Assembly (NCBI RefSeq): GCF_014650035.1
Contig: NZ_BMUE01000002.1
Location: 248,001 to 312,000 of the forward strand
Source of the DNA: Streptomyces lucensis JCM 4490
Lineage (GTDB): Bacteria; Actinomycetota; Actinomycetes; Streptomycetales; Streptomycetaceae
Direction of reading: 5' to 3'
Length of the DNA: 64,000 bases
In this document: in pieces, positions 53,320-62,441 of the stretch
Position numbering within the stretch: the stretch's first letter is position 1
Layout of the letters: every line of letters starts with the position of its first letter
Notes under the pieces: model-generated
The model's database searches: none
What the model was told of the DNA's origin: nothing
What the model saw: only the letters and a program-made list of their open reading frames with translations
Program-made: the position numbers and the translations under genes

Positions 53320-53354
53320 GAAATCCCCCGGAGCGGTGCGCTCCGGGGGATTTC
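53320..53354 (-). terminator. Terminator after the CDP-glycerol-transferase-like gene
   Basis: GAAATCCCCCGGAGC (53320-53334) pairs perfectly with GCTCCGGGGGATTTC (53340-53354) around GGTGC, 18 nt past the stop. Confidence 0.88.
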
Positions 53355-53372
53355 GGCGTACACGTCCGGGCC

Positions 53373-55448
53373 TCAGCCCTTGAGGTGCCCGCTGTTGAGC
53401 TTCGCGTCGTTCTCCCGCTGGCTGGGGATCACCGGAAGCGCTCGAACGGCCATGCCCGCGCGGTGTGCGTCGGCCGCCTCGCACAGCGCGCGGGACGCGT
53501 CGTTGAAGCGGACGACGGACGGCGGGTCGGAGGGGCCGAGCAGGTGCAGCTTGAGGTCGGTGCGGGCCTCGGCGTAGGGGTCGTTCTCGGGGTGGCGCAC
53601 GGAGTCCAGCAGGGCCGGTACGCCGGAGGCGTCCGGGGTGAGGACGGCACCCGCCCGGACGGTGGGGAAGGCGGCGCGGAAGTCCTGCTCCGTGAGACCG
53701 CTGGTGTTGGTGACCGCGTACGGCTTCTCGCTCGCCAGGTAGTCGGAGATGACGCTGGAGACGTCGCTGATCAGCAGGTCGGCCATGTTGAAGCAGCCGT
53801 AGACGGTCGGCCGCGGCCCCGTGACGATCTGGTGCTCCCACACCGGGAACGAGGCCCAGAACGCAGCCTCCCAGGCGGCGCTCGCGGCGGCCACGGCGGC
53901 GGCCCGGCCGGGCTCCGGAGCCGTCTGGAGCAGCATGCGCTCCACGTCGTCCGCGCTGTCCCGGAAGGAGGCCGTGGTCAGCCGGTCCAGGTCGGCGGCC
54001 CGGCGGGTCAGTTCCGCCGCCGCGGACGGCGCGGGCCGCCCGTCGGTGTGCTGCGCGGCACGGGAGACGTTCGCGGCGCGGATCATCTCCTGGATCCGGA
54101 CGTTCGCCGCGCCCGCGCGGGGATCGACCGAGCCGGTCAGCGGGTGCGGCTTGTACAGCAGCCGGACCGCCGGGTCGGCGAGCAGCGCGCGGACGATGTT
54201 CTCGCCGGCCTCGACGACCGAGGTGTTGCCCGGGTTGCCGTCCCAGCCCTCCCACGTCGGGGCGTACAGGACCGTGGTGTACGCGCCGGTGGGCGCGCCG
54301 GCGTACGGCTGGATCGCGTCCAGCTGCGGGCGCCCGATCTCCACGATGTCCCTGTCGTCGACGCCCACGTCGGCCAGGGCGTACCGCTCGCGCGCCGCGG
54401 GACCGGCCACCCACACCTCGTCGTACGCCTTCGCGTACGGGTTGCAGCTGGAGAGCTTGTCGCTCTCGCCGTGGTTGACGAAGGCGTGCTTGATGGTGGG
54501 GATGCGCAGCACCTGCGAGGTCTTGCCCGAGTTCGACGGGTGGATCAGCATCTTCAGCGTGGAGTGCTCCAGCCGCATCAGATCGGCGACCTTCGGCAGG
54601 CACACGATCGGGATGTCGGTGGACGCGATCTTCCTCACCATGAAGCGCTCACGCAGCACGATCAGCGGGCGGCCCTCCAGCCGGGCCAGCGGCTCCAGCC
54701 ACATGTTCGCCTGGTAGGCCGAGCTGTTGCCGCCGGAGAAGTACATGCCGACCGTCGGCTGGTACTCCGCGAGCCAGGCCTCGAACCACTCCAGCGCCTG
54801 CTCGCTCGTCGCCGGCCTGCGGCCCGGCAGCAGCCGTACCGCCAGCGTGACGAAGGCCACCACTCCGGCGGCGACGGACAGGGCGACACCGGCGGCGGCC
54901 CACCGGGCCGAGCCGGTGGCGGCGGTGGCCAGCAGGCCCGCCGTCGCGGGCAGGGCGAACGCGAGGAGCCGCTGTCCGGACCGGCGCATGAGCAGTGCCG
55001 GGGGAGCGGCGCTCAGCCGCAGCGCCGAGGCGTCGATGTTGCGGGTCACCACGGGCAGGGTGCGGGTGCGGCGCACCTGGATCGCCAGCGCCTGGCAGGC
55101 GAAGTGCAGGGCGTAGAAGACGAGCAGGCCGCAGACGAGGACCAGGTACCGCTGCTCGTCGTGCTGTTCCTCGATCCGCAGCAGACCGGTCACCAGCAGG
55201 AGGTCACGGACGACCTGCCGCACGGTCACGGTCGCGTGCAGCTTCCCGAGGGTGGCGGCCAGGCTCCGCTGCCACCGGTGCAGGGCGACGTCCGCCGCCA
55301 GCCCGGTGGCGGTGGCGGCCGCGAGCAGCGGGACGCTCGGCAGGAGGGCACCCACTGCCTGAACGGTGAACGACAGGGCGAGCACCGTTGGTAGGAGGAG
55401 GCGTGCCGCCGCGGTACGCAACCGGGCGGGCAAGGGCGATGCTGACAC
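53373..55448 (-). CDS. CDP-glycerol glycerophosphotransferase-like membrane protein
   Basis: A 691-residue protein: an N-terminal membrane part with about five helices (PTVLALSFTVQAVGALLPSV; LVLVCGLLVFYALHFACQAL; two more near 165 and 190), then a TagB/TagF-like GT-B domain (HAFVNHGESDK near 320, VLYAPTWEGWDG near 395, LLISDVSSVISDYLASEKPY near 560). TagF relatives polymerise glycerol phosphate; Streptomyces versions are thought to act on cell-wall glycopolymers. The His-Gly and Ser-Asp motifs for CDP and catalysis are retained. The GTG at 55448 has GGAG 8 nt upstream. It stands alone, followed by a terminator. Confidence 0.82.
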   Translation of the reverse strand: MSASPLPARLRTAAARLLLPTVLALSFTVQAVGALLPSVPLLAAATATGLAADVALHRWQRSLAATLGKLHATVTVRQVVRDLLLVTGLLRIEEQHDEQRYLVLVCGLLVFYALHFACQALAIQVRRTRTLPVVTRNIDASALRLSAAPPALLMRRSGQRLLAFALPATAGLLATAATGSARWAAAGVALSVAAGVVAFVTLAVRLLPGRRPATSEQALEWFEAWLAEYQPTVGMYFSGGNSSAYQANMWLEPLARLEGRPLIVLRERFMVRKIASTDIPIVCLPKVADLMRLEHSTLKMLIHPSNSGKTSQVLRIPTIKHAFVNHGESDKLSSCNPYAKAYDEVWVAGPAARERYALADVGVDDRDIVEIGRPQLDAIQPYAGAPTGAYTTVLYAPTWEGWDGNPGNTSVVEAGENIVRALLADPAVRLLYKPHPLTGSVDPRAGAANVRIQEMIRAANVSRAAQHTDGRPAPSAAAELTRRAADLDRLTTASFRDSADDVERMLLQTAPEPGRAAAVAAASAAWEAAFWASFPVWEHQIVTGPRPTVYGCFNMADLLISDVSSVISDYLASEKPYAVTNTSGLTEQDFRAAFPTVRAGAVLTPDASGVPALLDSVRHPENDPYAEARTDLKLHLLGPSDPPSVVRFNDASRALCEAADAHRAGMAVRALPVIPSQRENDAKLNSGHLKG

Positions 55449-55648
55449 TTCGCGAGCTCCAGGAAACTCGACATCCTCGAGACCGGACTTGCTGAACGGC
55501 GCGGATCTTGCCGCGGCCGGAAGCCGATGCGTATGGATGTTCTCTCTTCAGGCAGGTGGTCGGACTTTACCCGTGCCGCCGCCTCCTTGGCAGCTCGGTG
55601 GCCTGGAACACAAGGATGTGCGTCTTGTGTGACCGGACAGCCAAAGGG

Positions 55649-55670
55649 GCCCTTCCTCCTTGGGAAGGGC
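55649..55670 (-). terminator. tRNA terminator
   Basis: GCCCTTCC (55649-55656) pairs with GGAAGGGC (55663-55670). On the minus strand, downstream of the tRNA, the stem is followed by CCCTTT. Confidence 0.75.
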
Positions 55671-55679
55671 GGATTCTGG

Positions 55680-55752
55680 CGCCCCCGGCAGGACTCGAAC
55701 CTGCGGCCAAGCGCTTAGAAGGCGCCTGCTCTATCCACTGAGCTACGGGGGC
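55680..55752 (-). tRNA. tRNA-Arg (anticodon UCU)
   Basis: A full cloverleaf reads on the minus strand: acceptor GCCCCCG/CGGGGGC, D arm GCTC...GAGC, anticodon stem GGCGC/GCGCT with loop CTTCTAA (anticodon UCU), T arm GCAGG-TTCGAGT-CCTGC. The discriminator G is at 55680 and CCA is encoded at 55679-55677. It reads AGA, among the rarest codons in Streptomyces. A -10-like TATCCT lies at 55772-55767 upstream. Confidence 0.95.
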
Positions 55753-56024
55753 CGGCTGCGGTGACAAGGATAGGGCTCCCGGTTCCCTGACCCTGTCGCT
55801 TCGCCTCCATGGCTCGATGTGGAGGTTCGGTGAAGCGGTCCCGATAATCGCAGGCGGGTACGAATCGTGCACCGCTTTTGGCGTCCGACGCACCGGGTGT
55901 TGTGCACTCGTTATGCCTGGCCTGTGCCCATGTCCCGGTCGTCCCTTACGTCCGATCTGCCACGTCGGCACGCAGACATGTCTATATGCTTCAGAATTCC
56001 CCTAAAATTGGGCATTCTTCGCAT

Positions 56025-57632
56025 GTGGTGACCTTGGACGTACGGCCTCAGCTGCTCGACACACTTTCCGCTCTGCGCGACCGTGTCGCCGCCGCACGCT
56101 TTCCGCTGCCCCTGGCCGGGGCCCCACGCGCGCGTGCCAACCGCGACGAACTCCTCGCGCAGCTCGACGACTACCTGCTGCCCCGGCTACGAGAGCCGGA
56201 GGCGCCGCTGCTGGCCGTCGTCGGCGGCTCCACCGGCGCGGGCAAGTCGACGCTCGTCAACTCCCTCGTCGGCCGGCGCGTGAGCGAGTCGGGCGTACTG
56301 CGCCCGACGACCCGCACGCCGGTCCTCGTCTGCAATCCGGAGGACCATCACTGGTTCAGTAACCTGCGCGTGCTGCCCCAGCTCACACGAGTGTGGGCGC
56401 CCCACCGGGACGCACCCGAGGACCTCATGGTCCGCGGCGCGGACTCCAGACGCCTGCTGCGCGTCGAGACCGCCGACACCGTCCCGCGCGGGATCGCCCT
56501 CCTCGACGCCCCCGACATCGACTCCCTGATCGCCGACAACCGCGTCCTCGCCGCCGAACTCATCTGCGCCGCCGACGTCTGGATCATGGTCACCACGGCC
56601 GCCCGCTACGCCGACGCCGTCCCCTGGCACATGCTGCGCACCGCCAAGGAGTACGACGTGACCCTCGTCACCGTCCTGGACCGGGTCCCCCACCAGGTCG
56701 TGTCGGAGGTCTCACGGCAGTACGGCGCCCTGCTCACCAAGTCCGGACTCGGCGACGTGCCCCGGTTCACGGTGCCCGAGCTGCCCGAGTCGGCGTGGGG
56801 CGCGGGCCTGCTGCCCGCCTCCGCCGTCGCCTCGCTGCGGACCTGGCTCGTCCACCACGCCCAGGACGCCTCCGCCCGCCACCAGGCCATGGTGCGCACG
56901 GCCAACGGCGTCCTCGGCTCGCTCACGGCCCGCATGCCCGAGCTGGCGAGCTCCGCGGCCGCCCAGTACGCCGCCGCCCTCCGGCTCACCTCCGCCGTGG
57001 ACTCCGCCTACGACACCGAGCACACACGCGTTCACGACCGTCTGCAGTCCGGTGCCGTCCTCTCCGGAGACGCCCTCAAACGCTGGCGGGCCTTCCCGCT
57101 GGACTGCACCGCCGGTGAACTGCTCAGCGCCCTCGTGGAGAGTCTGGGCGCACTCCTGCTGTGCTCCGTCACCGCCGCCGACGAGCGCGTCGACGAGGCC
57201 TGGCGGCACGAACCCGCCTCCGCCGCCCCGGGACTCGCCCACCGCGACACCTCCCTGGAGAACGCCGAACACCGCATCGGCCTCGCGGTACGGCGCTGGC
57301 GGCGCGAGCTGGAGGAGTTCGCCGAGGACGAGGTGCGGGAGCTGGAGCGCACGGTCGCGCCCGACTCCGAGGCCGTCGCCGCCCTGGTCGCCACCGCGCT
57401 GCTGGGCGGACGCCGGGCGCGCAACGCGGGCGAGGCGCTCGCCGAGCGGCTCGGCGCCCACGGCGCCCTCCGGTTGCGCGACCGGTCCGGGCGGCTGCTC
57501 ACCGAACACGTGGACCGCGTCATGCACGCCGAACGTGAGCGGCGCCTCGCTCCGATCGACGCGCTGGACGTCCGCCCCGAACAGCAGGCGGATCTCATCG
57601 CCGCGCTGTCCGTACTGCAGAAGGAGAGGTGA
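56025..57632 (+). CDS. dynA: Bacterial dynamin-like GTPase DynA
   Basis: A 535-residue GTPase without membrane helices. G1 is [10 protein letters not shown] near residues 67-76, followed by a threonine-bearing switch ([10 protein letters not shown]), G3 LLDAPDIDS near 160 and a G4-like TVLDRVP near 218; helical stalk-like regions follow. Together with the next gene it matches the dynA-dynB pair which, as reported in S. venezuelae, stabilises FtsZ rings in sporulation septa; DynA is soluble and partners the membrane protein DynB. The assignment rests on gene pairing and topology. The GTG at 56025 (or 56028) is the family start; no good ribosome binding site is visible. Confidence 0.8.
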   Translation: MVTLDVRPQLLDTLSALRDRVAAARFPLPLAGAPRARANRDELLAQLDDYLLPRLREPEAPLLAVVGGSTGAGKSTLVNSLVGRRVSESGVLRPTTRTPVLVCNPEDHHWFSNLRVLPQLTRVWAPHRDAPEDLMVRGADSRRLLRVETADTVPRGIALLDAPDIDSLIADNRVLAAELICAADVWIMVTTAARYADAVPWHMLRTAKEYDVTLVTVLDRVPHQVVSEVSRQYGALLTKSGLGDVPRFTVPELPESAWGAGLLPASAVASLRTWLVHHAQDASARHQAMVRTANGVLGSLTARMPELASSAAAQYAAALRLTSAVDSAYDTEHTRVHDRLQSGAVLSGDALKRWRAFPLDCTAGELLSALVESLGALLLCSVTAADERVDEAWRHEPASAAPGLAHRDTSLENAEHRIGLAVRRWRRELEEFAEDEVRELERTVAPDSEAVAALVATALLGGRRARNAGEALAERLGAHGALRLRDRSGRLLTEHVDRVMHAERERRLAPIDALDVRPEQQADLIAALSVLQKER

Positions 57633-57635
57633 CCG

Positions 57636-60600
57636 GTGACCGCCGTCACTGACCAGGATCACATGGACCACACGGGTGACACCGACCACACGGGGCGCAC
57701 GAACACGGGCGACACCGACCGCGCGGGGCGCATGAGTACGGGCGACACCGACGGCACGGGGCGCATGAACACGGGCGACACCGACGGCGCGGGGCGCATG
57801 GTTACGGGTTACCCCGACCGCAGGGGGCGCACGGACAAGGACACCGACGCGACGCGTCCGGACCCGGACGACGGTGCGGGGTACGGCCGTGACGCGAGCG
57901 GTGTGGGTGAGGGCCACGCGGGAGAGAGCCGCGCGGGGGACGGCGTGGCCGAAGGCGGCACCGGCCAGGCCCCGGCCGAGGGCCGCACCGGACGGAGCGC
58001 GGGGTGGGGCGGCGCGGAACGCGGGGTGGCCGATGGGCGGGTGGGATACGGCACCGGCGAGGTGAGGGTCGGATACGTCCCGGGCGATCGCCGGGGGGCC
58101 CGTGAGGTGGACGAGGACCGCGGGGGTCAGGTCGCGGGACGAGGTGATGTGGAACACGGCGCGGGGGAAGGGCACGTGGGTCGTGGCACCGGTGACGGCC
58201 GCGCGGAGTTCGGTGCGGAGGAGGGCCGCCCTCGGCGGGAAGCAGGGGACGTTCCCGTGGTTCACGGTCGCGCGGTGCGCGGTGCGGACGAGGGTCACGC
58301 GGGCCACGGCACGGGCGACGACCGCGTGGACCGCGGGGGTGTCGGTGCGGGCCGCGCCGGCCTCGGCACGGGCCACGACCGCGCGGGTCACGGCCCTGCG
58401 GAGCGCGGTGCGGACGAAGGGGACGCGATCCGTGGCAGCGGCGGCGGTCGCGTGGGCCACGGTCGCGGGGATTCCCGTCTCCACGGTGGTTTCGACGCGA
58501 CGGCGGGACCGGTCGGGCGCGGTGACCACGTGGACCCCGGGGCGGGTCCGGCCTTCGGGCGCGGTGCCGCGGGGTCCGGGGCGGGCGGTGACGGCTCGAC
58601 GGGGCCTGTCGCGCGCACCGGGGAGGGCGGCACGGGCGACGGGGCGACCGGCGAGGGCCGGCCGCTGAACGAGGGGCCCGCCCGCCGTTTCGCCGGTGGC
58701 GGCGGTGCCGCCGTCGCACCGGCCACCGCCGCCGGGGACGGGGACACGGACAGCGGACGGGAGGCGCGGGAAGCGGCGCCGAGCGCACGGGACTTGGCGG
58801 GCCAGGCGCCCAACGAGCGGCACGCACACGTGGATGAGGAGACCGCCGGCCGATTCGTGTTCCCACGCGGGCAGGGTGCCGCCACCCCGGACGCCGGGCC
58901 ACGCCTCTGCGCCCCGAAACCGCGCCCCACGGACGACTCGCCGCAACTACGCCCGACCGAGGAGTCCCATGCTCCGCGTCCGCCGAGGGAGCCGCTGCGC
59001 TTCCTGGCCGTCGGGGAGCCGCCGACCCGTGACACCGCCCTGGAAACCCGGGGTGCCGAGGAGCAGCCGAACCCCGGGGACCCCGAGGACTCGCCGAGAC
59101 TCCGGGCTCTGGAGGAACTGCTGAGGCCGCGAGCCGCCGAGGAAGCGCTGAGGCCGCGGGCCGCCGAGGTGGCCCCGAGGCCCCGGGCCGCCAGGGATCT
59201 TCCTGGTTCCCACCCCACCGACGAGCACCCCGAACCCCGGCCCTTCGACGGCGAACCGCATCCACGCACCGCCGGAACGGACCCGCACCCCGGCCCCGCC
59301 AACGAGGTCCCGAAGTCCCGCGCCGCGGAGGACGGCCTGACGTCGTGCCCGGCGGAGGAGGCGCCGAAGCCCCGCTCCGGCGGGGAGCCGCCCCAGCCCC
59401 GCCACGCGGAGGAGGCACCCCAGGCCCGCCACGCGGAGGAGGCACCCCAGGCCCGCCACGCGGAGGAGGCACCCCAGGCCCGCCACGCGGAGGAGGCACC
59501 CCAGACCCGCCACGCGGAGGAGGCGCCGGAACCTCGCTCCGGTGAGGAGGCGCCGAAGCTCCGTCCCACCGGCGCGGACCCGGAGCCCCACCCCGGCGAC
59601 ACGGCACCCGCACCCCGGTCCGCGGAGGGCGCGACGATCGGCACCGACCCCGCCGCCGGCCTCGCCACCGACCCCGCCGTCGACCCCGACGCCGAGTCCT
59701 CGGAAGCATGGGACGACGGGCTGATCGCCCGGCGTATCACGGAGGCCAACGCCGCGGCCCTGGCCGCCGAACGGACCTCGGCGCTGGAGACTTCGAGCCG
59801 CGGCCCGGGCAGCGGTCACAACCCCGCGCCGCTGGCGTACGACGGCCACCTCCGCTCCCGCCTGGACGCCCTGCGGGAACTCGTCGGACTCTCCCGCGCC
59901 CGGCTCGACCGCCGTACCCTCACCGAGGCGGGCCGCGTCCTCGACGAGGCGACCGCCCGCCGCAAGCTCTCCGGCCGCCACACCGTCGTGGCCATCGCGG
60001 GGGCGACCGGCAGCGGCAAGTCGCAGCTGTTCAACTCCCTCGCGGGAGTGGCCATTTCCGAGACCGGCGTACGCCGCCCGACCACGGCCGCCCCCATCGC
60101 GTGCAGCTGGAGCGACGGCGCGGCGGGCCTCATCGACCGGCTGGGCATCCCCGGCCGCCTGCGCCGCCGCCCGCTCCAGAGCCCGGAGGCCGAGGCACAA
60201 CTGCGCGGGCTGGTCCTGGTCGACCTGCCCGACCACGACTCCGCCGCCGTGCAGCACCGCGAACAGGTCGACCGGATCCTCAAGCTGGTCGACGCGGTGA
60301 TCTGGGTGGTCGACCCCGAGAAGTACGCCGACGCGGTCCTGCACGAGCGCTACCTGCGCCCCATGGCCGGGCACGCGGAGGTCATGTTCGTCGTCCTCAA
60401 CCAGGTCGACCGGCTGCCCGGCGACGCGGCCGACCAGGTCCTGGACGACCTGCGGCGGCTGCTGGACGAGGACGGCGTCGCGCTCGGCGAGTTCGGCGAG
60501 CCCGGTGCCACCGTGCTCGCGCTGTCCGCGCTCACCGGCGAGGGCGTCGGCGACCTGCGCGAGGCACTCGGCGAGTTCGTGGCCGAGCGAGGCGCGGCGT

Positions 60601-61427
60601 CCCGGCGGGTCGCCGCCGACGTGGACGCCGCGGCGGCCGAACTGCGGCCCGTCTACGTCACCGGGCGGCGGGTCGGCCTCAGCGAGGACGCCCGCGAGGA
60701 GTTCGCCGCACGGCTCGCCGACGCGGTGGGCGCCATCGCGGCGGGCGAGGCGGCCGAGCGCGCCTGGCTGCGCAACGCCAACCGCGCCTGCGGCACCCCG
60801 TGGCTGCGGCTGTGGCGCTGGTACCAGGGCCGTGGCGAGCCCACCACGGGCCGCACTCCGGTGCGCGTGCAGGCCGCCGACGAGGAGGCCACGGCCCGCC
60901 AGCGCGTGGAACAGGCGGTCCGTACGGTCTCCGACCGGGCCTCGGCCGGTCTGCCCGCGCCCTGGGCGCAGGCGGTGCGCGAGGCGGCCGTACGCGGCTC
61001 CCAGGGGCTGTCGGAGGCGCTGGACGAGCTGGCGGCGCGGGCCGGACTGCCGCCGGGGCGTCCGCCCCGTCCGGGCTGGTGGCCGGTGGCGGTGCTGGTC
61101 CAGGCGTCCATGACGCTGCTGCAGGTCGTCGGCGGGCTGTGGCTGGTGGGTCAGATCGCCGGTGTCATGTCCCCCAATCTGGGCGTGCCGGTGCTGCTGA
61201 TGGCGTGCGGGATCGTCGGCGGGCCGCTGGTGGAGTGGGCCTGCCGGATGGCGGCCCGGGCGCCCGCGCGGCGCTACGGCCACGATGCGGAACGGCGATT
61301 GCGGGAGGCGGCCGCGAGCTGCGGCCGGGCCCGGGTCCTCGATCCGGTGGCGGCGGAGCTGCTGCGGTACCGGGAGGTGCGGGAGCAGTACGGGCGGGTG
61401 GCACGGACCGGGGCCGCGGTGGGCTGA
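57636..61427 (+). CDS. dynB: Dynamin-like GTPase DynB with a giant repetitive N-terminal extension
   Basis: A 1263-residue protein. The GTPase part starts near residue 700: G1 GATGSGKSQ about 789-797, a switch threonine in VRRPTTAAP, G3 DLPDHDS near 862, G4 NQVDRLP near 922, then helical regions and two TM helices (about 1148-1172 and 1185-1204), as expected for DynB. The first roughly 700 residues are low-complexity, with 11-residue (TGDTDxxGRMx) and 9-residue (RHAEEAPQA) tandem repeats and long Gly/Arg/Asp-rich and Pro/Glu-rich tracts. The GTG at 57636 follows AAGGAG, 3 bp after the dynA stop, so the extension is translated in a coupled operon. The frame is unbroken; the extension's role is unknown. 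Confidence 0.85.
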   Translation: MTAVTDQDHMDHTGDTDHTGRTNTGDTDRAGRMSTGDTDGTGRMNTGDTDGAGRMVTGYPDRRGRTDKDTDATRPDPDDGAGYGRDASGVGEGHAGESRAGDGVAEGGTGQAPAEGRTGRSAGWGGAERGVADGRVGYGTGEVRVGYVPGDRRGAREVDEDRGGQVAGRGDVEHGAGEGHVGRGTGDGRAEFGAEEGRPRREAGDVPVVHGRAVRGADEGHAGHGTGDDRVDRGGVGAGRAGLGTGHDRAGHGPAERGADEGDAIRGSGGGRVGHGRGDSRLHGGFDATAGPVGRGDHVDPGAGPAFGRGAAGSGAGGDGSTGPVARTGEGGTGDGATGEGRPLNEGPARRFAGGGGAAVAPATAAGDGDTDSGREAREAAPSARDLAGQAPNERHAHVDEETAGRFVFPRGQGAATPDAGPRLCAPKPRPTDDSPQLRPTEESHAPRPPREPLRFLAVGEPPTRDTALETRGAEEQPNPGDPEDSPRLRALEELLRPRAAEEALRPRAAEVAPRPRAARDLPGSHPTDEHPEPRPFDGEPHPRTAGTDPHPGPANEVPKSRAAEDGLTSCPAEEAPKPRSGGEPPQPRHAEEAPQARHAEEAPQARHAEEAPQARHAEEAPQTRHAEEAPEPRSGEEAPKLRPTGADPEPHPGDTAPAPRSAEGATIGTDPAAGLATDPAVDPDAESSEAWDDGLIARRITEANAAALAAERTSALETSSRGPGSGHNPAPLAYDGHLRSRLDALRELVGLSRARLDRRTLTEAGRVLDEATARRKLSGRHTVVAIAGATGSGKSQLFNSLAGVAISETGVRRPTTAAPIACSWSDGAAGLIDRLGIPGRLRRRPLQSPEAEAQLRGLVLVDLPDHDSAAVQHREQVDRILKLVDAVIWVVDPEKYADAVLHERYLRPMAGHAEVMFVVLNQVDRLPGDAADQVLDDLRRLLDEDGVALGEFGEPGATVLALSALTGEGVGDLREALGEFVAERGAASRRVAADVDAAAAELRPVYVTGRRVGLSEDAREEFAARLADAVGAIAAGEAAERAWLRNANRACGTPWLRLWRWYQGRGEPTTGRTPVRVQAADEEATARQRVEQAVRTVSDRASAGLPAPWAQAVREAAVRGSQGLSEALDELAARAGLPPGRPPRPGWWPVAVLVQASMTLLQVVGGLWLVGQIAGVMSPNLGVPVLLMACGIVGGPLVEWACRMAARAPARRYGHDAERRLREAAASCGRARVLDPVAAELLRYREVREQYGRVARTGAAVG
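57672..57836 (+). repeat. 33-bp in-frame tandem repeat in dynB
   Basis: Five 33-bp units (57672-57836) encode TGDTDHTGRTN and variants. The first four are close; the fifth reads TGYPDRRGRTD. Confidence 0.85.
59400..59534 (+). repeat. 27-bp in-frame tandem repeat in dynB
   Basis: Five 27-bp units beginning CGCCACGCGGAGGAGGC encode RHAEEAPQA. Units 1 to 3 are identical, unit 4 differs by one base and unit 5 diverges after its middle. This implies recent expansion. Confidence 0.9.
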
Positions 61428-61607
61428 GCAGGGTCCCCGGGCGACGGCAGAGTGAGGGCACCCGCCTGGGTGACGGGGTTTTCCACAGGTGAGGTGGTCC
61501 TCCACAGCGCTCAGCGGGCTCGGCCCGGCGGAGGCAGTCTGAGGTCACGGCGATCGCACGGCGGGTCCGGCCGGATGGACGGCGGACGTGCGGGCGGTCG
61601 GCGGGAC

Positions 61608-61642
61608 GTGCGGACGCGTACGGCATTCGTACGCGTCCGCAC
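61608..61642. terminator. 15-bp perfect hairpin between dynB and ssbB
   Basis: GTGCGGACGCGTACG (61608-61622) pairs with CGTACGCGTCCGCAC (61628-61642) around GCATT, 180 nt after dynB and 79 nt before ssbB. It may end dynB transcripts or lie in the ssbB leader. Confidence 0.65.
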
Positions 61643-61654
61643 GGCAGACGCAGC

Positions 61655-61675
61655 CGTACGGGACGGGCCCGTACG
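61655..61675. other. Second hairpin in the ssbB upstream region
   Basis: CGTACGGG (61655-61662) pairs with CCCGTACG (61668-61675) around ACGGG. Its CGTACG core repeats that of the preceding hairpin, so the two stems could also pair with each other as alternatives. Confidence 0.5.
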
Positions 61676-61720
61676 CGTGTCCGCCCCGGCCGCGGAAGGC
61701 CGGGGGAGGGGAGCGAGGAC

Positions 61721-62203
61721 GTGAACGAGACCATCGTCTGCGTGGTGGGCAACGTGGCCACCCCACCGGTGTACCGGGAGCTGCCGACGGGTCCGTCGGC
61801 CCGGTTCCGGCTGGCCGCGACCGCCCGCTACTGGGACCGGGAGAAGAACGTCTGGACGGACGGGCACACCAACTTCTTCACGGTGTGGGCCAACCGCCAG
61901 CTCGCGGTCAACGTGACCGCGTCGGTGGAAGTGGGCCAGCCGGTCGTGGTCCAGGGCCGGCTGAAGGTGCGTACGGAAGTGCGCGAGGGCCAGCAGCAGT
62001 GGGCGTCCGCCGACATCGACGCCGTGGCGGTCGGTCACGACCTGACTCGCGGCACCGCGGTGTTCCACCGCGCGGCCAAACCGGAGCCGCCGTCGACGGC
62101 CCGCCCGGAACCGAACTGGGAGACACCGCGGTCGGCGGCGGCCCCGGACGTCCGGGACGGTGAGCCGGCACAACCGGGCACGGACACAGCGCTGGTGACG
62201 TAA
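61721..62203 (+). CDS. ssbB: Single-stranded DNA-binding protein, SsbB type
   Basis: A 160-residue OB-fold protein: NETIVCVVGNVATPPVYREL at the N terminus, then FRLAATARYWDREKNVWTDG, FFTVWANRQLAVNV and VVVQGRLKVRTE, as in SSB. The C terminus (QPGTDTALVT) lacks the acidic DDDIPF-like tip that recruits partners, which marks the second SSB of Streptomyces; SsbB acts in chromosome segregation during sporulation. The GTG at 61721 has GGGGAGGGGAGCGAGG upstream. Two hairpins and a weak DnaA-box-like TTTTCCACA (61479-61487) lie before it. Confidence 0.9.
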   Translation: MNETIVCVVGNVATPPVYRELPTGPSARFRLAATARYWDREKNVWTDGHTNFFTVWANRQLAVNVTASVEVGQPVVVQGRLKVRTEVREGQQQWASADIDAVAVGHDLTRGTAVFHRAAKPEPPSTARPEPNWETPRSAAAPDVRDGEPAQPGTDTALVT

Positions 62204-62441
62204 CGTCAACAGGCGCCTGCGTATGGTCGTTGGCCCGTGCAAACCGGTGGATTTGTCGATAAGCCCAGCTCACGGAACGCCCTCGCGATAACGATTGCGG
62301 ATCGGATCGGTCATCGGATGATCCGACCGGCAGGGGAGGCTGCGCGTGATCCATAGGATGCCGGGCGTGCCCCTCGGGGCTGCTGATGCTGCTGGTGGGA
62401 CCGTCCCCCCGTCCAACGGGTCCTGCGCGAAGGGGAACTCT

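Noticed and set aside
55680..55752. tRNA gene as an occupied integration site
   Set aside because: No partial tRNA copy or integrase lies on either side; flanking genes are typical core Streptomyces genes.
59400..59534. CRISPR-like spacing in the 27-bp repeats
   Set aside because: The repeats are in frame, directly adjacent and lie inside dynB.
61479..61487. DnaA box
   Set aside because: TTTTCCACA departs from the preferred Streptomyces box and stands alone without the clusters expected of oriC.
58947..61505. An 852-codon open frame antisense to dynB
   Set aside because: Its repeats (GLGCLLRVA) are just the reverse reading of the 27-bp dynB repeat; the GTPase motifs on the plus strand prove the coding strand.
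62237..62356. A 39-codon open frame (GTG at 62237) behind TATGGT
   Set aside because: The -10-like box is 9 nt away instead of 6, codon bias is poor and the peptide is not recognisable; treated as leader sequence.
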